NCBI RefSeq assembly: GCF_002127325.2
Contig: NC_035448.2
Span: 60,379,577-60,443,576 of the forward strand
Source: Helianthus annuus
Taxonomy: Eukaryota > Streptophyta > Magnoliopsida > Asterales > Asteraceae
DNA: 64,000 bases
Direction of reading: 5' to 3'
Shown here one piece after another: positions 12,732 to 25,271 of the stretch. The notes beneath the pieces were generated by a model. That model saw only the letters and a program-made list of their open reading frames with translations, was not told the DNA's origin and made no database searches. The position numbers and the translations under genes were made by a program. Numbering within the stretch: the stretch's first letter is position 1; each line of letters starts with the position of its first letter.

Positions 12732-14837
12732 TGTGACAACTCGAGTTTCTGACTTTCACTTTCGCATTAAATGCGCGTTGACTTTGACTGTTTAGTTGTT
12801 TGAAGTTGTGGACTTGAAATTGTACGCGTTGTGTTTTAATGAAACGTATTGTCGTTTTGCCTATATGTGATTACTTGCTGTGGTAGAAAATAATATTAGA
12901 ATTATTATTAAAACACTTAGTCTAGATCACGAAACATGACCTACAGTTCGAAGGATCTCGAAACATATCCTTCGATTCGAAGGATCAACTTTCGGTTCGA
13001 AGGATCACGAAACATATCCTTCGACCAAGGACTCTATCCTTCGACATCTTTCGGCCCAGTCTTTCTAATGGGCTTGGCCCATTCCTGTGATACGTTTATA
13101 TACGTGATGCATGTAAACCGGCTGTTAGTTTCAAAAACCCTAATACCCTTCTCTCTCTCTCTCGAAGTCTTGTAGTCGGCTGAAAGTTCTTGTGCACCCG
13201 AAACCCCACTAGTTTCAATCCCCTAATCCGGTTAGTGTTTGATTGTGTTTTAGTGATTGAATGATGTTATTATTATTACATGCTTTGATTAGAACGATTA
13301 GAATTGATTGTATGTTGAATGATATGAATCGTATAAAGATGATCTTGTAGTTGTATTGCATGATAATAAGTTTAAATCGATTCAATGATGCTTGTTATGT
13401 TACTGTGACGATGTATGCTCCGGATTGATAACTTGTTGATATATTAGTGAAATCGGGTTATTATGAAATCAGTTTACATGAGGTTGTTATGTCTTAATAG
13501 TAATCCGAATGAATATGGTTATTGTTCATGATTTTCGGTTAGGGTTCCTGAGATTGAATATATGAAATATGCTTGTTTGATCGGCTGTATGTTAATCGAG
13601 AAATTGGAAACCTGTTGATTGATAATTGTTATGTTTGGAAACAATGTAACAAATTCAGTAAATTTAGGAAACACGTAACTGATATTTATCGAAAGATGTA
13701 GTTATTCGAAACATAGTAGTGTTGACCGAAGGATAGCTTTGACCGAACCATAGTAGTGTTGACCGAAGGATAGCATTGACCGAAAGATGACACTGGTTCG
13801 AAACATAACATTCGGTCCGAAAGATAACTATGATAACTGTTTGTCGAAAGATCACGAATGTGTCGAAAGATAAGAGTGGATCGAAAGATATATGGTTATG
13901 AACATACTTTGAATGATTGAATGTATGCTTGATTTATTTGGCATGCCATGCTTGGTGATGAATGTTAACATTGGTATTCGTGTACACTAGCTGATGATTG
14001 GATGTGAAACAATACGTGTTGTGCCGATATGCAAACTGGCTGTTATGTGAACATTAAATTGCATGCGTATCATTGCGAACATGAACTGATTTGTTATACG
14101 TGCATACAATAGGACGTGATTAATTACTTGTGAGTGCATAACCTAGCATACCGAGCAAACCAAGGTGAGTTCACACAGCCAAGGCATGGGTTCCCAGGGT
14201 GGGAATGGGTTGGATGATTGTTTGTGCATGCTTAAATGATACTTGTCGAACTGCCTTCGCACACACCCTGGTTGGTAAAGACTATGGTCGCGAACGAACT
14301 ACTCAACTGCCTTCGCACACACCCTGGTCGGTAAAGACTATGGTCGCGAACTGATCAATTGCCTTCGCACACACCCTGGTCGGTAAAGACTACGGTCGCG
14401 AACTAACGAACCTAATCTTCGCACACATGCCTGTGAGGCCGCGATGGAACTGATACGATATGAAACTTAATTGAACGAACGCACTATTACCCAAACTAAA
14501 CTATTAACTGTGAACTCGCTCAACTAGTTTGTTGATTATCTGCTGCATGCCTTGCAGGACCTTAGGTACATATTGGAGCTTGCACAAGGAGGGAGCAGGT
14601 CGTTGTGGGAATTGGATCGCGAACGTTAATTGAACTCATAACTACATTTGAGAATTTTATTACTATGCTTCCGCTACTTAAACAATGTTTGGTTTTGAAA
14701 CATCAGTCATATCTTTATGAATTGTATTAACTACTGTTGATTATTAAATACTATGTTTGATATGATTGATGGCTTGATCCTGGTCAGTCACGCTCCCAAG
14801 CGGTGATACTCCGCGTGTGGATTTTGGGGGTGTGACA
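12732..14837 (+). repeat. E3 5' LTR
   Basis: TGTGACAACTCGAG...GGGGGTGTGACA. It contains three signals repeated in the 3' LTR: TTCGAAGGATC-type motifs at about 12928-13055; a CGAAAGATA/CGAAGGATA array at about 13675-13895; and three tandem units of 52-56 bp at 14251-14410, each starting TGCCTTCGCACACACCCTGG and ending ACTAYGGTCGCGAACT, with a fourth decayed unit after them. The TATA candidate TTTATATACG lies at about 13095. Short ORFs at 12936 and 13664 recur identically in the other LTR and are not genes. Confidence 0.95.
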
Positions 14838-14840
14838 GAT

Positions 14841-14852
14841 TGGTATCAGAGC
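14841..14852 (+). promoter_or_regulatory. E3 primer-binding site
   Basis: TGGTATCAGAGC, 3 bp after the LTR end, complementary to initiator Met tRNA. Confidence 0.92.
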
Positions 14853-15165
14853 CATTGGTTATAGAGAACTTGGTTTTAATATGGAAAAAAAAAACGTTTT
14901 TATTAAAACCAGACTATAACCAGAACAGTGCTCTCAACGATCCACAACGACGCTTCGCTCCACGTGCAAGACTCAACTTCCTAGGTAATAAGGTTTATGT
15001 TTATTGCCTACATGCTAGAATTTGCATAGAACTTTGCTCGTAGTATGCTTACATTACCTTGCTCACAACTTGTCATTGCATGAGAATACTTATGTGCTTA
15101 CACTCTTCTGTCATCGCACTATTCGCGAACCTTTCTCACTTATGTTGCCTTTGATGTGAAGATCA

Positions 15166-18100
15166 ATGGCCGCACGAATTACCATGACTCAAGCCCAGCT
15201 AGAGGCTCTCGTTGCTGCGGCAGTTGCAGCCGCCCAAGCAGGTAGTATACCCTGCAGTATAGACACTAGGATCTTTAGATCCTACATTAATTCTCGTACT
15301 TAACTTTGCCCTATTCGTACACAATAGGTCAACCCGCTCAGCAACAACCTGGGTGCACCTTCAAGAATTTCATGGAATGTCGTCCTAGTTCGTTCAGTGG
15401 CACGGAGGGAGCAGTTGGACTCCTCCATTGGTTTGAAAAGCTCGAGTCGGTTTTCGAAATGTGTGAATGCCCTGAGGCTCGCAGGGTGAAGTTCGCCACT
15501 GGCACACTTGAAGGGATTGCGCTCACTTGGTGGAACGCACAAGTGCAGATCTTAGGGTTGGCAGCTGCTAACGCCACACCCTGGAATGATTTCAAAGAAC
15601 TGATCAAGAGGGAATACTGCACTAGAGAAGACATTCACAAGTTGGAGGACGAGTTGTATAACTTGAAAATGGTTGGTTCGGAAATCGAAGCTTACACCAA
15701 GAGATCGAATGAGTTGGCTGTGTTATGCCCAACTATGGTGGACCCTCCATACAAGCGTATTGAGTTGTATCTCAAAGGTTTGGCGCCAGAAATACAGAGC
15801 CACGTTACCTCGGCTAACCTCAACAATATCCAGGAAATACAGCGTCTCGCTCATCGCATCACCGATCAGGCAGTGGATCAGAATAAACTGCCAAAGCGTG
15901 TCGGCGCTACTGCTACAGTCACTCCAGCTGCTACTTCTGCTACACCCAGCGACAACAAGAGAAAATGGGATGGGGATTCCAGCAGGGGATCGGTGTCTGT
16001 TCAGTCCCAAACTCAGCAACGTCGCACCAACGATTACCAGAGTCCGAGTCAGCAATCATCGGGAAGTCAGGGACAACGTGGTTATCAGGGAAATCATCCG
16101 TGGTGCAACAGGTGCAACAAACACCACAGTGGAAGGTGTCGGAAAGATCGCTGTCAAAGATGCCACAAGATGGGCCATGAGGCCAAAGATTGTAGAAGCG
16201 CGCGACCAGTAAACCAGAACCAGCAACTTCCACCGCCAGCTCCACAGAATCAGCAGCAGCAGCCACAGCGTGGAAATCGGGGATGTTTCCAGTGTGGGGC
16301 TGAAGGTCATTACAAACGCGATTGCCCTCAGTTGAACCAGAATCGCAACAACAACAACAACAACCAGGGCAACGGAAATAACAACAATAACCAGAACAAC
16401 GGGGGAAACAACAACAACAATGGCAACGAAGCTCGGGGTCGTGCTTTTGTGCTAGGTCGGGGTGACGCAGTGAATGATCCCAATGTGGTTATGGGTAAGT
16501 TTCTTCTCGACGATATTTATGTTACTGTCTTATTTGATTCGGGTGCTGATACAAGCTATATGTCATTGAAAATGAGTAAATTATTAAAACGTACACCAAC
16601 ACCCCTAGACACCAAACACGTTGTAGAACTAGCCAATGGTAAAAGTGTAGAAGCCGCACAGGTAGTCAAGGGTTGTAGTATTGTTCTAGCGGGTCAGACT
16701 TTCTCGATTGATCTCATACCCATAGTTTTGGGTAGTTTCGACGTCGTCATCGGTATGGATTGGTTATCCCAACATCATGCGGAGATCTTATGCAAAGAAA
16801 AAGTTATTCGTATTCCTCGCTCCAGTCAAGAACCTCTCGAAGTACAAGGTGACAAGAGTGGTGCTGTGGTTGGCATCATCTCTTTCTTAAAGGCGCAGAA
16901 ATGTTTACGAAAGGGACATACTGCCATTCTGGCACTTGTCACTGACGCATCAGCAAAGGAAAAGAAGCTGGAGGATATACCAGTTGTGCGTGATTTTCCT
17001 CAAGTGTTTCCTGAAGATTTACCTGGTTTACCTCCTCATCGTCAAGTCGAGTTTCAGATTGAGTTAGCTCCTGGAGCAGCACCAATAGCCCGCGCACCGT
17101 ATCGTTTAGCTCCAACCGAACTGGAAGAACTGTCGAAGCAGCTACAAGAGCTCTTGGAAAAGGGCTTTATTCGTCCAAGCTCTTCGCCTTGGGGAGCTCC
17201 AGTGTTATTTGTGAAGAAGAAAGACGGTACGTTCAGGATGTGCATCGACTACCGCGAACTCAATAAGGTGACGGTGAAGAACCGTTATCCTCTTCCGCGC
17301 ATAGATGACCTATTCGACCAGTTGCAAGGGTCGTGTTACTATTCCAAGATTGATTTAAGGTCAGGGTATCATCAGCTGAGAGTCCGGGATGAGGACGTCT
17401 CCAAAACCGCTTTCAGAACTCGCTACGGTCATTACGAGTTTCTTGTCATGCCATTCGGGCTTACGAACGCGCCTGCAGTCTTCATGGATCTTATGAACAG
17501 GGTGTGCAAACCCTATCTCGACAAGTTCGTCATTGTTTTCATCGACGACATTCTGATCTACTCCAAGAGTCAGGAGGAGCACGAGCAGCACTTACGTCTT
17601 ATTTTGGAACTTCTTCGAAAGGAGCAATTGTACGCAAAGTTTTCAAAATGCGACTTCTGGCTTCGTGAAGTCCACTTCTTAGGCCATGTGGTGAACAAGG
17701 ATGGGATTCATGTCGATCCATCCAAGGTTGATTCGATCAGAAACTGGCCAGCACCACGTACACCGACAGAAATACGCCAATTCTTGGGTTTGGCGGGTTA
17801 CTACAGGCGATTTATTAAAGACTTCTCAAAGATCGCGCAACCACTTACTATGCTAACACAGAAAGGTGTCGTTTACAGATGGGGTAATACGCAAGAGACC
17901 GCTTTTCAGTATCTAAAGGATAGGCTCTGCAGCGCACCTATTCTTTCATTGCCAGAGGGCACAGATGACTTCGTAGTATATTGTGATGCATCCATCCAGG
18001 GTCTTGGATGTGTGTTGATGCAACGTGATAAAGTGATAGCCTACGCTTCTCGGCAACTCAAGGTTCATGAACGGAACTACACGCCGCACGATTTAGAGCT

Positions 18101-19895
18101 GGGAGCTGTTGTTTTCGCGCTTAAGATATGGCGACACTACCTGTACGGTACCAGGTGCACGATTTACACCGATCACAGGAGTCTCGAGTATATTCTTAAG
18201 CAAAAGGATTTGAATATGCGTCAACGGAGATGGGTTGAACTTCTAAACGACTATGAATGCGCCATCAAGTATCATCCAGGCAAAGCCAATGTTGTGGCTG
18301 ACGCCCTCAGTCGGAAAGACACTCTACCTAAGCGCGTGCGAGCGCTACAGCTTACTATTCAGTCAAGTCTTCCTGCACAGATACGAGCTGCTCAGTTAGA
18401 AGCACTGAAACCCGAAAACGTCAAAACTGAAGCTTTACGCGGCTCAAGGCAACGCATGGAACAAAAGGAAGACGGCGCCTACTATGTAACGGGGCGTATT
18501 TGGGTCCCACTTTATGGCGGTTTACGCGAACTTGTAATGGATGAAGCTCACAAGTCTCGCTATTCGGTACATCCAGGGTCGGATAAAATGTACCACGACA
18601 TCAGTACTACTTATTGGTGGCCTAGTATGAAGGCCCACATCGCCACCTATGTTGGAAAATGCTTAACCTGTGCGAGAGTCAAGGTTGAATATCAGAAACC
18701 ATCAGGCCTACTTCAGCAGCCTAAGATACCGCAATGGAAATGGGAAGAAATTTCCATGGATTTTGTTACGGGTCTACCTAGATCCCAGCGTGGGAATGAC
18801 ACTATTTGGGTGATCGTTGATCGACTCACAAAGTCTGCTCACTTCTTGGCTATCAAAGAAACGGATAAGTTTTCTACCCTAGCAGACATCTACTTGAAAG
18901 AAGTTGTTTCAAGGCACGGAGTGCCCACTTCTATTATTTCGGATCGCGATGCACGATTCACGTCAGAGCTTTGGCAAGCGATGCACAAATCCTTCGGCTC
19001 ACGACTAGACATGAGCACAGCATATCACCCTCAGACGGATGGGCAGTCTGAGCGAACTATTCAAACTCTAGAAGACATGCTTCGAGCGTGTGTCATCGAT
19101 TTCGGCAACGGCTGGGAAAAACATCTCCCTTTAGTGGAGTTTTCATACAATAACAGCTATCATACCAGCATTCAAGCCGCTCCATTCGAGGCATTGTACG
19201 GACGTAAATGCCGGTCACCTCTCTGTTGGGCAGAGGTGGGGGATAGTCAAATTACGGGTCCAGAGATTGTAGTGGACGCCACAGAAAAGATAGCACAGAT
19301 ACGACAACGCATGGCGGCAGCACGCGACCGTCAGAAAGCCTACGCGGACAAGCGTAGAAAACCATTGGAATTTGAGGTCGGGGACCGGGTTTTATTGAAA
19401 GTTTCACCCTGGAAGGGTGTGGTTCGATTTGGTAAAAGAGGCAAACTGAATCCGCGGTACGTCGGACCATTCGAAATCTTAGAAAAGATTGGCAAAGTAG
19501 CCTACAGATTAAACCTACCTCCTGAACTCGGTGCAGTTCACAATGTATTTCACGTGTCGAATCTGAAGAAATGCCTATCAGATGAGACCCTTATAATTCC
19601 TTTTAAGGAACTTACTATCGACGAGCGGTTGCAGTTCGTCGAGGAACCAGTTGAAATCACGGACCGGGATGTTAAGGTCCTCAAACACAAGAGAATCCCT
19701 CTTGTTCGAGTTCGTTGGAACTCCCAGCGTGGCCCAGAGTATACCTGGGAACGCGAAGACCAGATGAAAGAAAAGTACCCCCAGTTATTCGAAACCAATG
19801 CATCCACTTCTGAGGCTGAAGCTACTACTACTGAATTTCGGGACGAAATTCCCAATCAACGGGGGGATGATGTGACACCCCAGGAAAACCAGTGA
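15166..19895 (+). CDS. E3 gag-pol polyprotein (chromovirus), probably with one short intron
   Basis: An open frame runs from 15304 to TGA at 19893-19895 but has no ATG before the conserved gag region. An ATG at 15166 encodes 25 residues ([20 protein letters not shown]...). Removing 15242-15327 as a GT-AG intron joins it in frame. Domains, counted from nt 15306: gag core from about residue 16 ([19 protein letters not shown]), zinc modules at about 266-294 and 326-339, Asn-rich linker 343-376, protease about 408 ([10 protein letters not shown]), RT with FIDDILIY about 745, RNase H about 892 (YCDAS), integrase zinc motif about 1088-1115, catalytic Asp in SMDFV about 1150, Asp in ISDRDARF about 1212, Glu in HPQTDGQSE about 1245, chromodomain-like tail 1445-1495. 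All catalytic residues are present. The protein copies and inserts the element; the chromodomain-like tail is thought to steer integration to heterochromatin. Confidence 0.93.
15242..15327 (+). other. Probable 86-bp intron in E3 gag
   Basis: The donor is CAAGCAG|GTAGTA and the acceptor ACACAATAG|GTCAACC. The segment contains in-frame stops, is AT-richer than its flanks, and its removal places a Gly codon across the junction and keeps frame. Splicing is inferred; the alternative is initiation at a non-ATG codon or loss of the N-terminal segment. Confidence 0.55.
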
Positions 19896-19971
19896 ACAAT
19901 GTAACTTACCTAGCTTCCTCAGTGAGTGCGTACCAAATTTCGGGACGAAATTTCTTTTAAGTTGGGGATAA
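19839..19971 (+). promoter_or_regulatory. E3 polypurine tract region, duplicated
   Basis: The functional tract is AAGTTGGGGATAA (about 19959-19971) before TGTGACAACTC of the 3' LTR, preceded by the palindrome AAATTTCGGGACGAAATTT (19935-19953). A second copy of the same layout lies 96 bp upstream, still inside the reading frame: GAATTTCGGGACGAAATTC at about 19839-19857, then a G-rich run, then TGTGACACCCC, which looks like the start of a different LTR. Confidence 0.7.
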
Positions 19972-22077
19972 TGTGACAACTCGAGTTTCTGACTTTCACT
20001 TTCGCATTAAATGCGCGTTGACTTTGACTGTTTAGTTGTTTGAAGTTGTGGACTTGAAATTGTACGCGTTGTGTTTTAATGAAACGTATTGTCGTTTTGC
20101 CTATATGTGATTACTTGCTGTGGTAGAAAATAATATTAGAATTATTATTAAAACACTTAGTCTAGATCACGAAACATGACCTACAGTTCGAAGGATCTCG
20201 AAACATATCCTTCGATTCGAAGGATCAACTTTCGGTTCGAAGGATCACGAAACATATCCTTCGACCAAGGACTCTATCCTTCGACATCTTTCGGCCCAGT
20301 CTTTCTAATGGGCTTGGCCCATTCCTGTGATACGTTTATATACGTGATGCATGTAAACCGGCTGTTAGTTTCAAAAACCCTAATACCCTTCTCTCTCTCT
20401 CTCGAAGTCTTGTAGTCGGCTGAAAGTTCTTGTGCACCCGAAACCCCACTAGTTTCAATCCCCTAATCCGGTTAGTGTTTGATTGTGTTTTAGTGATTGA
20501 ATGATGTTATTATTATTACATGCTTTGATTAGAACGATTAGAATTGATTGTATGTTGAATGATATGAATCGTATAAAGATGATCTTGTAGTTGTATTGCA
20601 TGATAATAAGTTTAAATCGATTCAATGATGCTTGTTATGTTACTGTGACGATGTATGCTCCGGATTGATAACTTGTTGATATATTAGTGAAATCGGGTTA
20701 TTATGAAATCAGTTTACATGAGGTTGTTATGTCTTAATAGTAATCCGAATGAATATGGTTATTGTTCATGATTTTCGGTTAGGGTTCCTGAGATTGAATA
20801 TATGAAATATGCTTGTTTGATCGGCTGTATGTTAATCGAGAAATTGGAAACCTGTTGATTGATAATTGTTATGTTTGGAAACAATGTAACAAATTCAGTA
20901 AATTTAGGAAACACGTAACTGATATTTATCGAAAGATGTAGTTATTCGAAACATAGTAGTGTTGACCGAAGGATAGCTTTGACCGAACCATAGTAGTGTT
21001 GACCGAAGGATAGCATTGACCGAAAGATGACACTGGTTCGAAACATAACATTCGGTCCGAAAGATAACTATGATAACTGTTTGTCGAAAGATCACGAATG
21101 TGTCGAAAGATAAGAGTGGATCGAAAGATATATGGTTATGAACATACTTTGAATGATTGAATGTATGCTTGATTTATTTGGCATGCCATGCTTGGTGATG
21201 AATGTTAACATTGGTATTCGTGTACACTAGCTGATGATTGGATGTGAAACAATACGTGTTGTGCCGATATGCAAACTGGCTGTTATGTGAACATTAAATT
21301 GCATGCGTATCATTGCGAACATGAACTGATTTGTTATACGTGCATACAATAGGACGTGATTAATTACTTGTGAGTGCATAACCTAGCATACCGAGCAAAC
21401 CAAGGTGAGTTCACACAGCCAAGGCATGGGTTCCCAGGGTGGGAATGGGTTGGATGATTGTTTGTGCATGCTTAAATGATACTTGTCGAACTGCCTTCGC
21501 ACACACCCTGGTTGGTAAAGACTATGGTCGCGAACGAACTACTCAACTGCCTTCGCACACACCCTGGTCGGTAAAGACTATGGTCGCGAACTGATCAATT
21601 GCCTTCGCACACACCCTGGTCGGTAAAGACTACGGTCGCGAACTAACGAACCTAATCTTCGCACACATGCCTGTGAGGCCGCGATGGAACTGATACGATA
21701 TGAAACTTAATTGAACGAACGCACTATTACCCAAACTAAACTATTAACTGTGAACTCGCTCAACTAGTTTGTTGATTATCTGCTACATGCCTTGCAGGAC
21801 CTTAGGTACATATTGGAGCTTGCACAAGGAGGGAGCAGGTCGTTGTGGGAATTGGATCGCGAACGTTAATTGAACTCATAACTACATTTGAGAATTTTAT
21901 TACTATGCTTCCGCTACTTAAACAATGTTTGGTTTTGAAACATCAGTCATATCTTTATGAATTGTATTAACTACTGTTGATTATTAAATACTATGTTTGA
22001 TATGATTGATGGCTTGATCCTGGTCAGTCACGCTCCCAAGCGGTGATACTCCGCGTGTGGATTTTGGGGGTGTGACA
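19972..22077 (+). repeat. E3 3' LTR
   Basis: 2106 bp, the same as 12732-14837 except for one base seen (21785). Carries the same motif arrays and tandem units (about 21491-21650). Confidence 0.96.
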
Positions 22078-22082
22078 TTGTA

Positions 22083-25000
22083 CTCTTGAGCTCAACAATC
22101 ACATCTTCCCAATCGACCTTATTCCGATGCAACTCGGAAGCTTCGACGTCATAGTAGGCATGGACTTTCTTCGCGACAACCATGCTGAAGTTGTATGCTT
22201 CGACAAGATGATTCGATTCTCGCTCGTGAATGGTGATTTATTGTGTGTCTATGGCGAAACTACTTCAAAGGGTTTCAAACTCATGTCGTGTGTCCAAGCT
22301 AGCAAGTATCTCCGCAAGGAATACAGAGCTTTCTTGGCTAACATTGTAGTAGCGGAGAAGGAAAAGAAAAGGAAGACAGAAGTCAAAGACGTCCCTGTGG
22401 TCCGAGAATTTCCTCAGGTGTTCCCTGATGATCTTCCTAGACTACCGCCAAGCCGCGATATCGACTTCCGTATCGACCTCATTCCTAGAGCCAACCCTGC
22501 GTGAACTCTCGAACCAACTGCAGGAGTTACTCGAAAAAGGCTTTATCCGCCCGAGCACCTCTCCTTGGGGCGCGCCAGTCCTCTTCGTCAAAAAGAAGGA
22601 TGGGTCGTTCCGGATGTGCATCGACTACCGGGAATTGAATAAGCTAACCATCAAGAACCACTATCCCCTACCTCGCATCGACGATTTGTTTGATCAACTA
22701 CAAGGTGCTACATGTTTCTCAAAGATCGATTTCCGTTCAGGCTATCACCAGCTATGTATTCAAGAGGGGAACATACCCAAAACCGCTTTTCGCACCCGCT
22801 ACGGCCACTACGAGTTCGTTGTTATGCCTTTTGGCTTAACCAACCCACCCGCAGTCTTCATGGATCTAATGAATCGCGTGTGTAAACCATGTGACCGTTT
22901 CGTCATCGTATTCATCGACGATGTCTTGATCTATTCCAAAACGAAAGCCGAACACGCGCAACATCTATGTTTGGTTCTCGAATTACTCCAGGGGAATCAA
23001 CTCTATGCCAAGTTCTCAAAGTGTGAATTCTGGTTAGAGGAGGTTCAGTTTCTGGGTCACATTGTAAATAGTCAAGGTATTCATGTCGATCCCATGACAA
23101 TTGAAGCAGTTAAGAGCTGGATTACACCTAAGAACCCGTCCGAAGTCCGTTCTTTTCTCGTACTGGCAGGCTATTATCGACGATTTATCGAAGGATTCTC
23201 TAAGATCGCTGTGCCGCTTACCGCTCTTACGCATAAGGACAGGCCTTTTGTTTGGGGAACTGAACAAGAGTCTGCTTTCCAAACCCTCAAGCATATGCTC
23301 TGCAATGCTCCTGTTCTCACATTGCCCGATGGAAACGACGGTTTCATTGTCTACTGTGATGCTTCCAACCTTGGTCTTGGTTGTGTTCTTATGCAACGGG
23401 ACAAGGTTATAGCGTACGCATCTCGTCAGCTTAAAATCCACGAGAAGAACTATACAACCCATGATCTCGAGCTAGGCGCGGTTGTTTTTGCGTTAAAGAT
23501 ATGATGACACTACCTGTATGGTACCAAGTGTACGATCTTCACCGATCACAGGAGTTTACAACACATCTTTGATCAGAAAGAACTTAATATGCGTCAACGC
23601 CGATGGGTAGAACTTCTCAGCGATTACGACTGTGAGATTCGTTATCACCCAGGCAAAGCCAATGTTGTTGCCGACGCTCTCAGCAGACGGAGTTATTTGC
23701 TCAGCATTCGTGATACCCAAGCCCAATACGATCTCGAAGCCCTCATCCGCGAAGCCCAGCATGCCTATTTTAATGAACGCACTCTAAAGAAGGAACGAAT
23801 CTATCATGATGGAGCTCAATTGGTAAATAAGTCAAATGGGATTTTCTATTTTCTGGATCGAATTTGGATCCCTAAGCGGACCGAATTATGAAAGATTTTG
23901 ATGGACGAAGCCCATAAATCCCGGTATTCTATTCACCCCGATGCCGATAAAATGTACCAGGATCTTCGTTACAAGTACTGGTGGCCGGGCATGAAAAGGG
24001 ATATCGCTCTCTACGTTGGGAAGTGCCTGACTTGTGCAAGGGTCAAGGCTGAACATCAAAGGCCCTCTGGCTTACTCGAGCAACCCCCAATCCCTATGTG
24101 GAAATGGGAGAGTATAGCTATAGACTTCATAACAAAGCTTCCGCACACATTATCAGGTCACGACAGCATTTGGGTTGTTATTGATCGTTTAACCAAATCA
24201 GCCCACTTTCTGCCAATACGGGAAGACTACAAGGTAGAACGATTAGCACGAATCTACACCGACGAGATCATTTGTAATCATGGTACGCCTCGTGACATCA
24301 TCTCTAACCATGATGCTCGGTTTACCTCGCGATTGTCGGAAACGTTTCAAGCTGCTCTTGGTACTACGCTTAACCTGAGTACCGCATTCCATCCTCAAAC
24401 CGACGGCCAGACTGAGAGAACGATTCATACTCTTGAAGACATGCTCCGTTCGTGTGTCATAGACTTCGGTGGTAATTGGGACAAATACCTACCGTTAGTC
24501 GAATTCTCGTACAACAACAGTTATCATACCAGCATCCAAATGGCACCATTCTAGGCTTTATATGGAAGAAGATGTCGATCGCCTATTGTATGGCACGAGA
24601 TTGGTCACTCGCAATTAACCGGTCCTGAGCTATTGCAAGAAACGACTGACAAAGTCCTCCAAATTCGAGACAACTTGTTGAAAGCTCGAAGTAGACAGAA
24701 AAGTTACGCCGATAGACGACGCAAGCCCCTTGAATTTGACGTTGGCGACTACGTACTCCTAAAGATATCACCTTGGAAGGGTGTGGTCTGATTCGGCAAG
24801 AAAGGGAAACTAACACCTCGATATGTTAGACCTTTTAAGATTCTGGAAAGGATCGGAAAAGTCGCCTACATACTCGAACTATTGGAGGAACTTAGTAATG
24901 TCCACCCGACTTTCCATGTGTCGAACCTCTGAAAATGCCTGGCTGAACATGATTTAATTGTACCTCTCGACGACCTCCAAATAAACGAAACACTACACTT

Positions 25001-25176
25001 CATGGAGAAGCCTGTTGAAATCATGGATCGCCAAACCAAGCAGCTCTGACGCTCGCGCATTCCCATTGTGAAAGTCCGATGGGAAGGCAAACGAGGAGCA
25101 GAGTTCACTTGGGAACTCAAAAGCGACATGAAGGCGAAGTACCCGCAGTTGTTTGAAGGAGCTTGTTCTAGAAAGT
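22083..25176 (+). pseudogene. E2 pol (end of protease, RT, RNase H, integrase, chromodomain-like end)
   Basis: Continues E2 after E3. The protease ends in SFDVIVGMDFL. A short deletion near 22500 removes the conserved APYRLAP region and shifts the frame. RT then runs to 23504 with FIDDVLIYS at about 22912. RNase H ([15 protein letters not shown]) is followed by TGA at 23502 where Trp is normal, then integrase from about 23898. The catalytic SDRD motif reads ISNHDARF, so the second catalytic Asp is Asn. Further stops lie at 23889, 24552 (TAG), 24789, 24930 and 25047, several of them TGA in Arg contexts. The tail (KVRWEGKRGAEFTWELKSD) is chromodomain-like and ends at 25176. Wholly inactive. Confidence 0.92.
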
Positions 25177-25236
25177 GAAAGTCTAGAGAAAGAAAGTTCT
25201 CCAAAGTGATTCACGGTGTTGTACATCTTCCAGTCT

Positions 25237-25271
25237 AATTTCGAGACGAAATTCCCTAAACAAGGGGAGGC
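25237..25271 (+). promoter_or_regulatory. E2 polypurine tract with upstream palindrome
   Basis: AATTTCGAGACGAAATT lies just upstream of ACAAGGGGAGGC, which abuts TGTAACACCCC of the 3' LTR. Same arrangement as in E3 and E4. Confidence 0.75.

Larger units (their letters stand above)
12732..22077 (+). mobile_element. E3: intact, recently inserted Ty3/gypsy Tekay-type chromovirus
   Basis: 9346 bp, flanked by the perfect 5-bp duplication TTGTA (12727-12731 and 22078-22082), inserted in the E2 protease. Its two LTRs are both 2106 bp. By eye they differ only at 14545 (G) versus 21785 (A), meaning a very recent insertion. Primer site, polyprotein frame and polypurine tract are all present. This is the only element in the window that looks capable of making all its proteins. 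Confidence 0.97.

Noticed and set aside
12936..13175. 79-codon frame repeated at 20176-20415
   Set aside because: Duplicate only because it is in the two identical E3 LTRs; consists of TTCGAAGGAT repeats.
14251..14410. CRISPR-like array in the E3 LTR
   Set aside because: Only three units, spacers also repeated, plant nuclear context.
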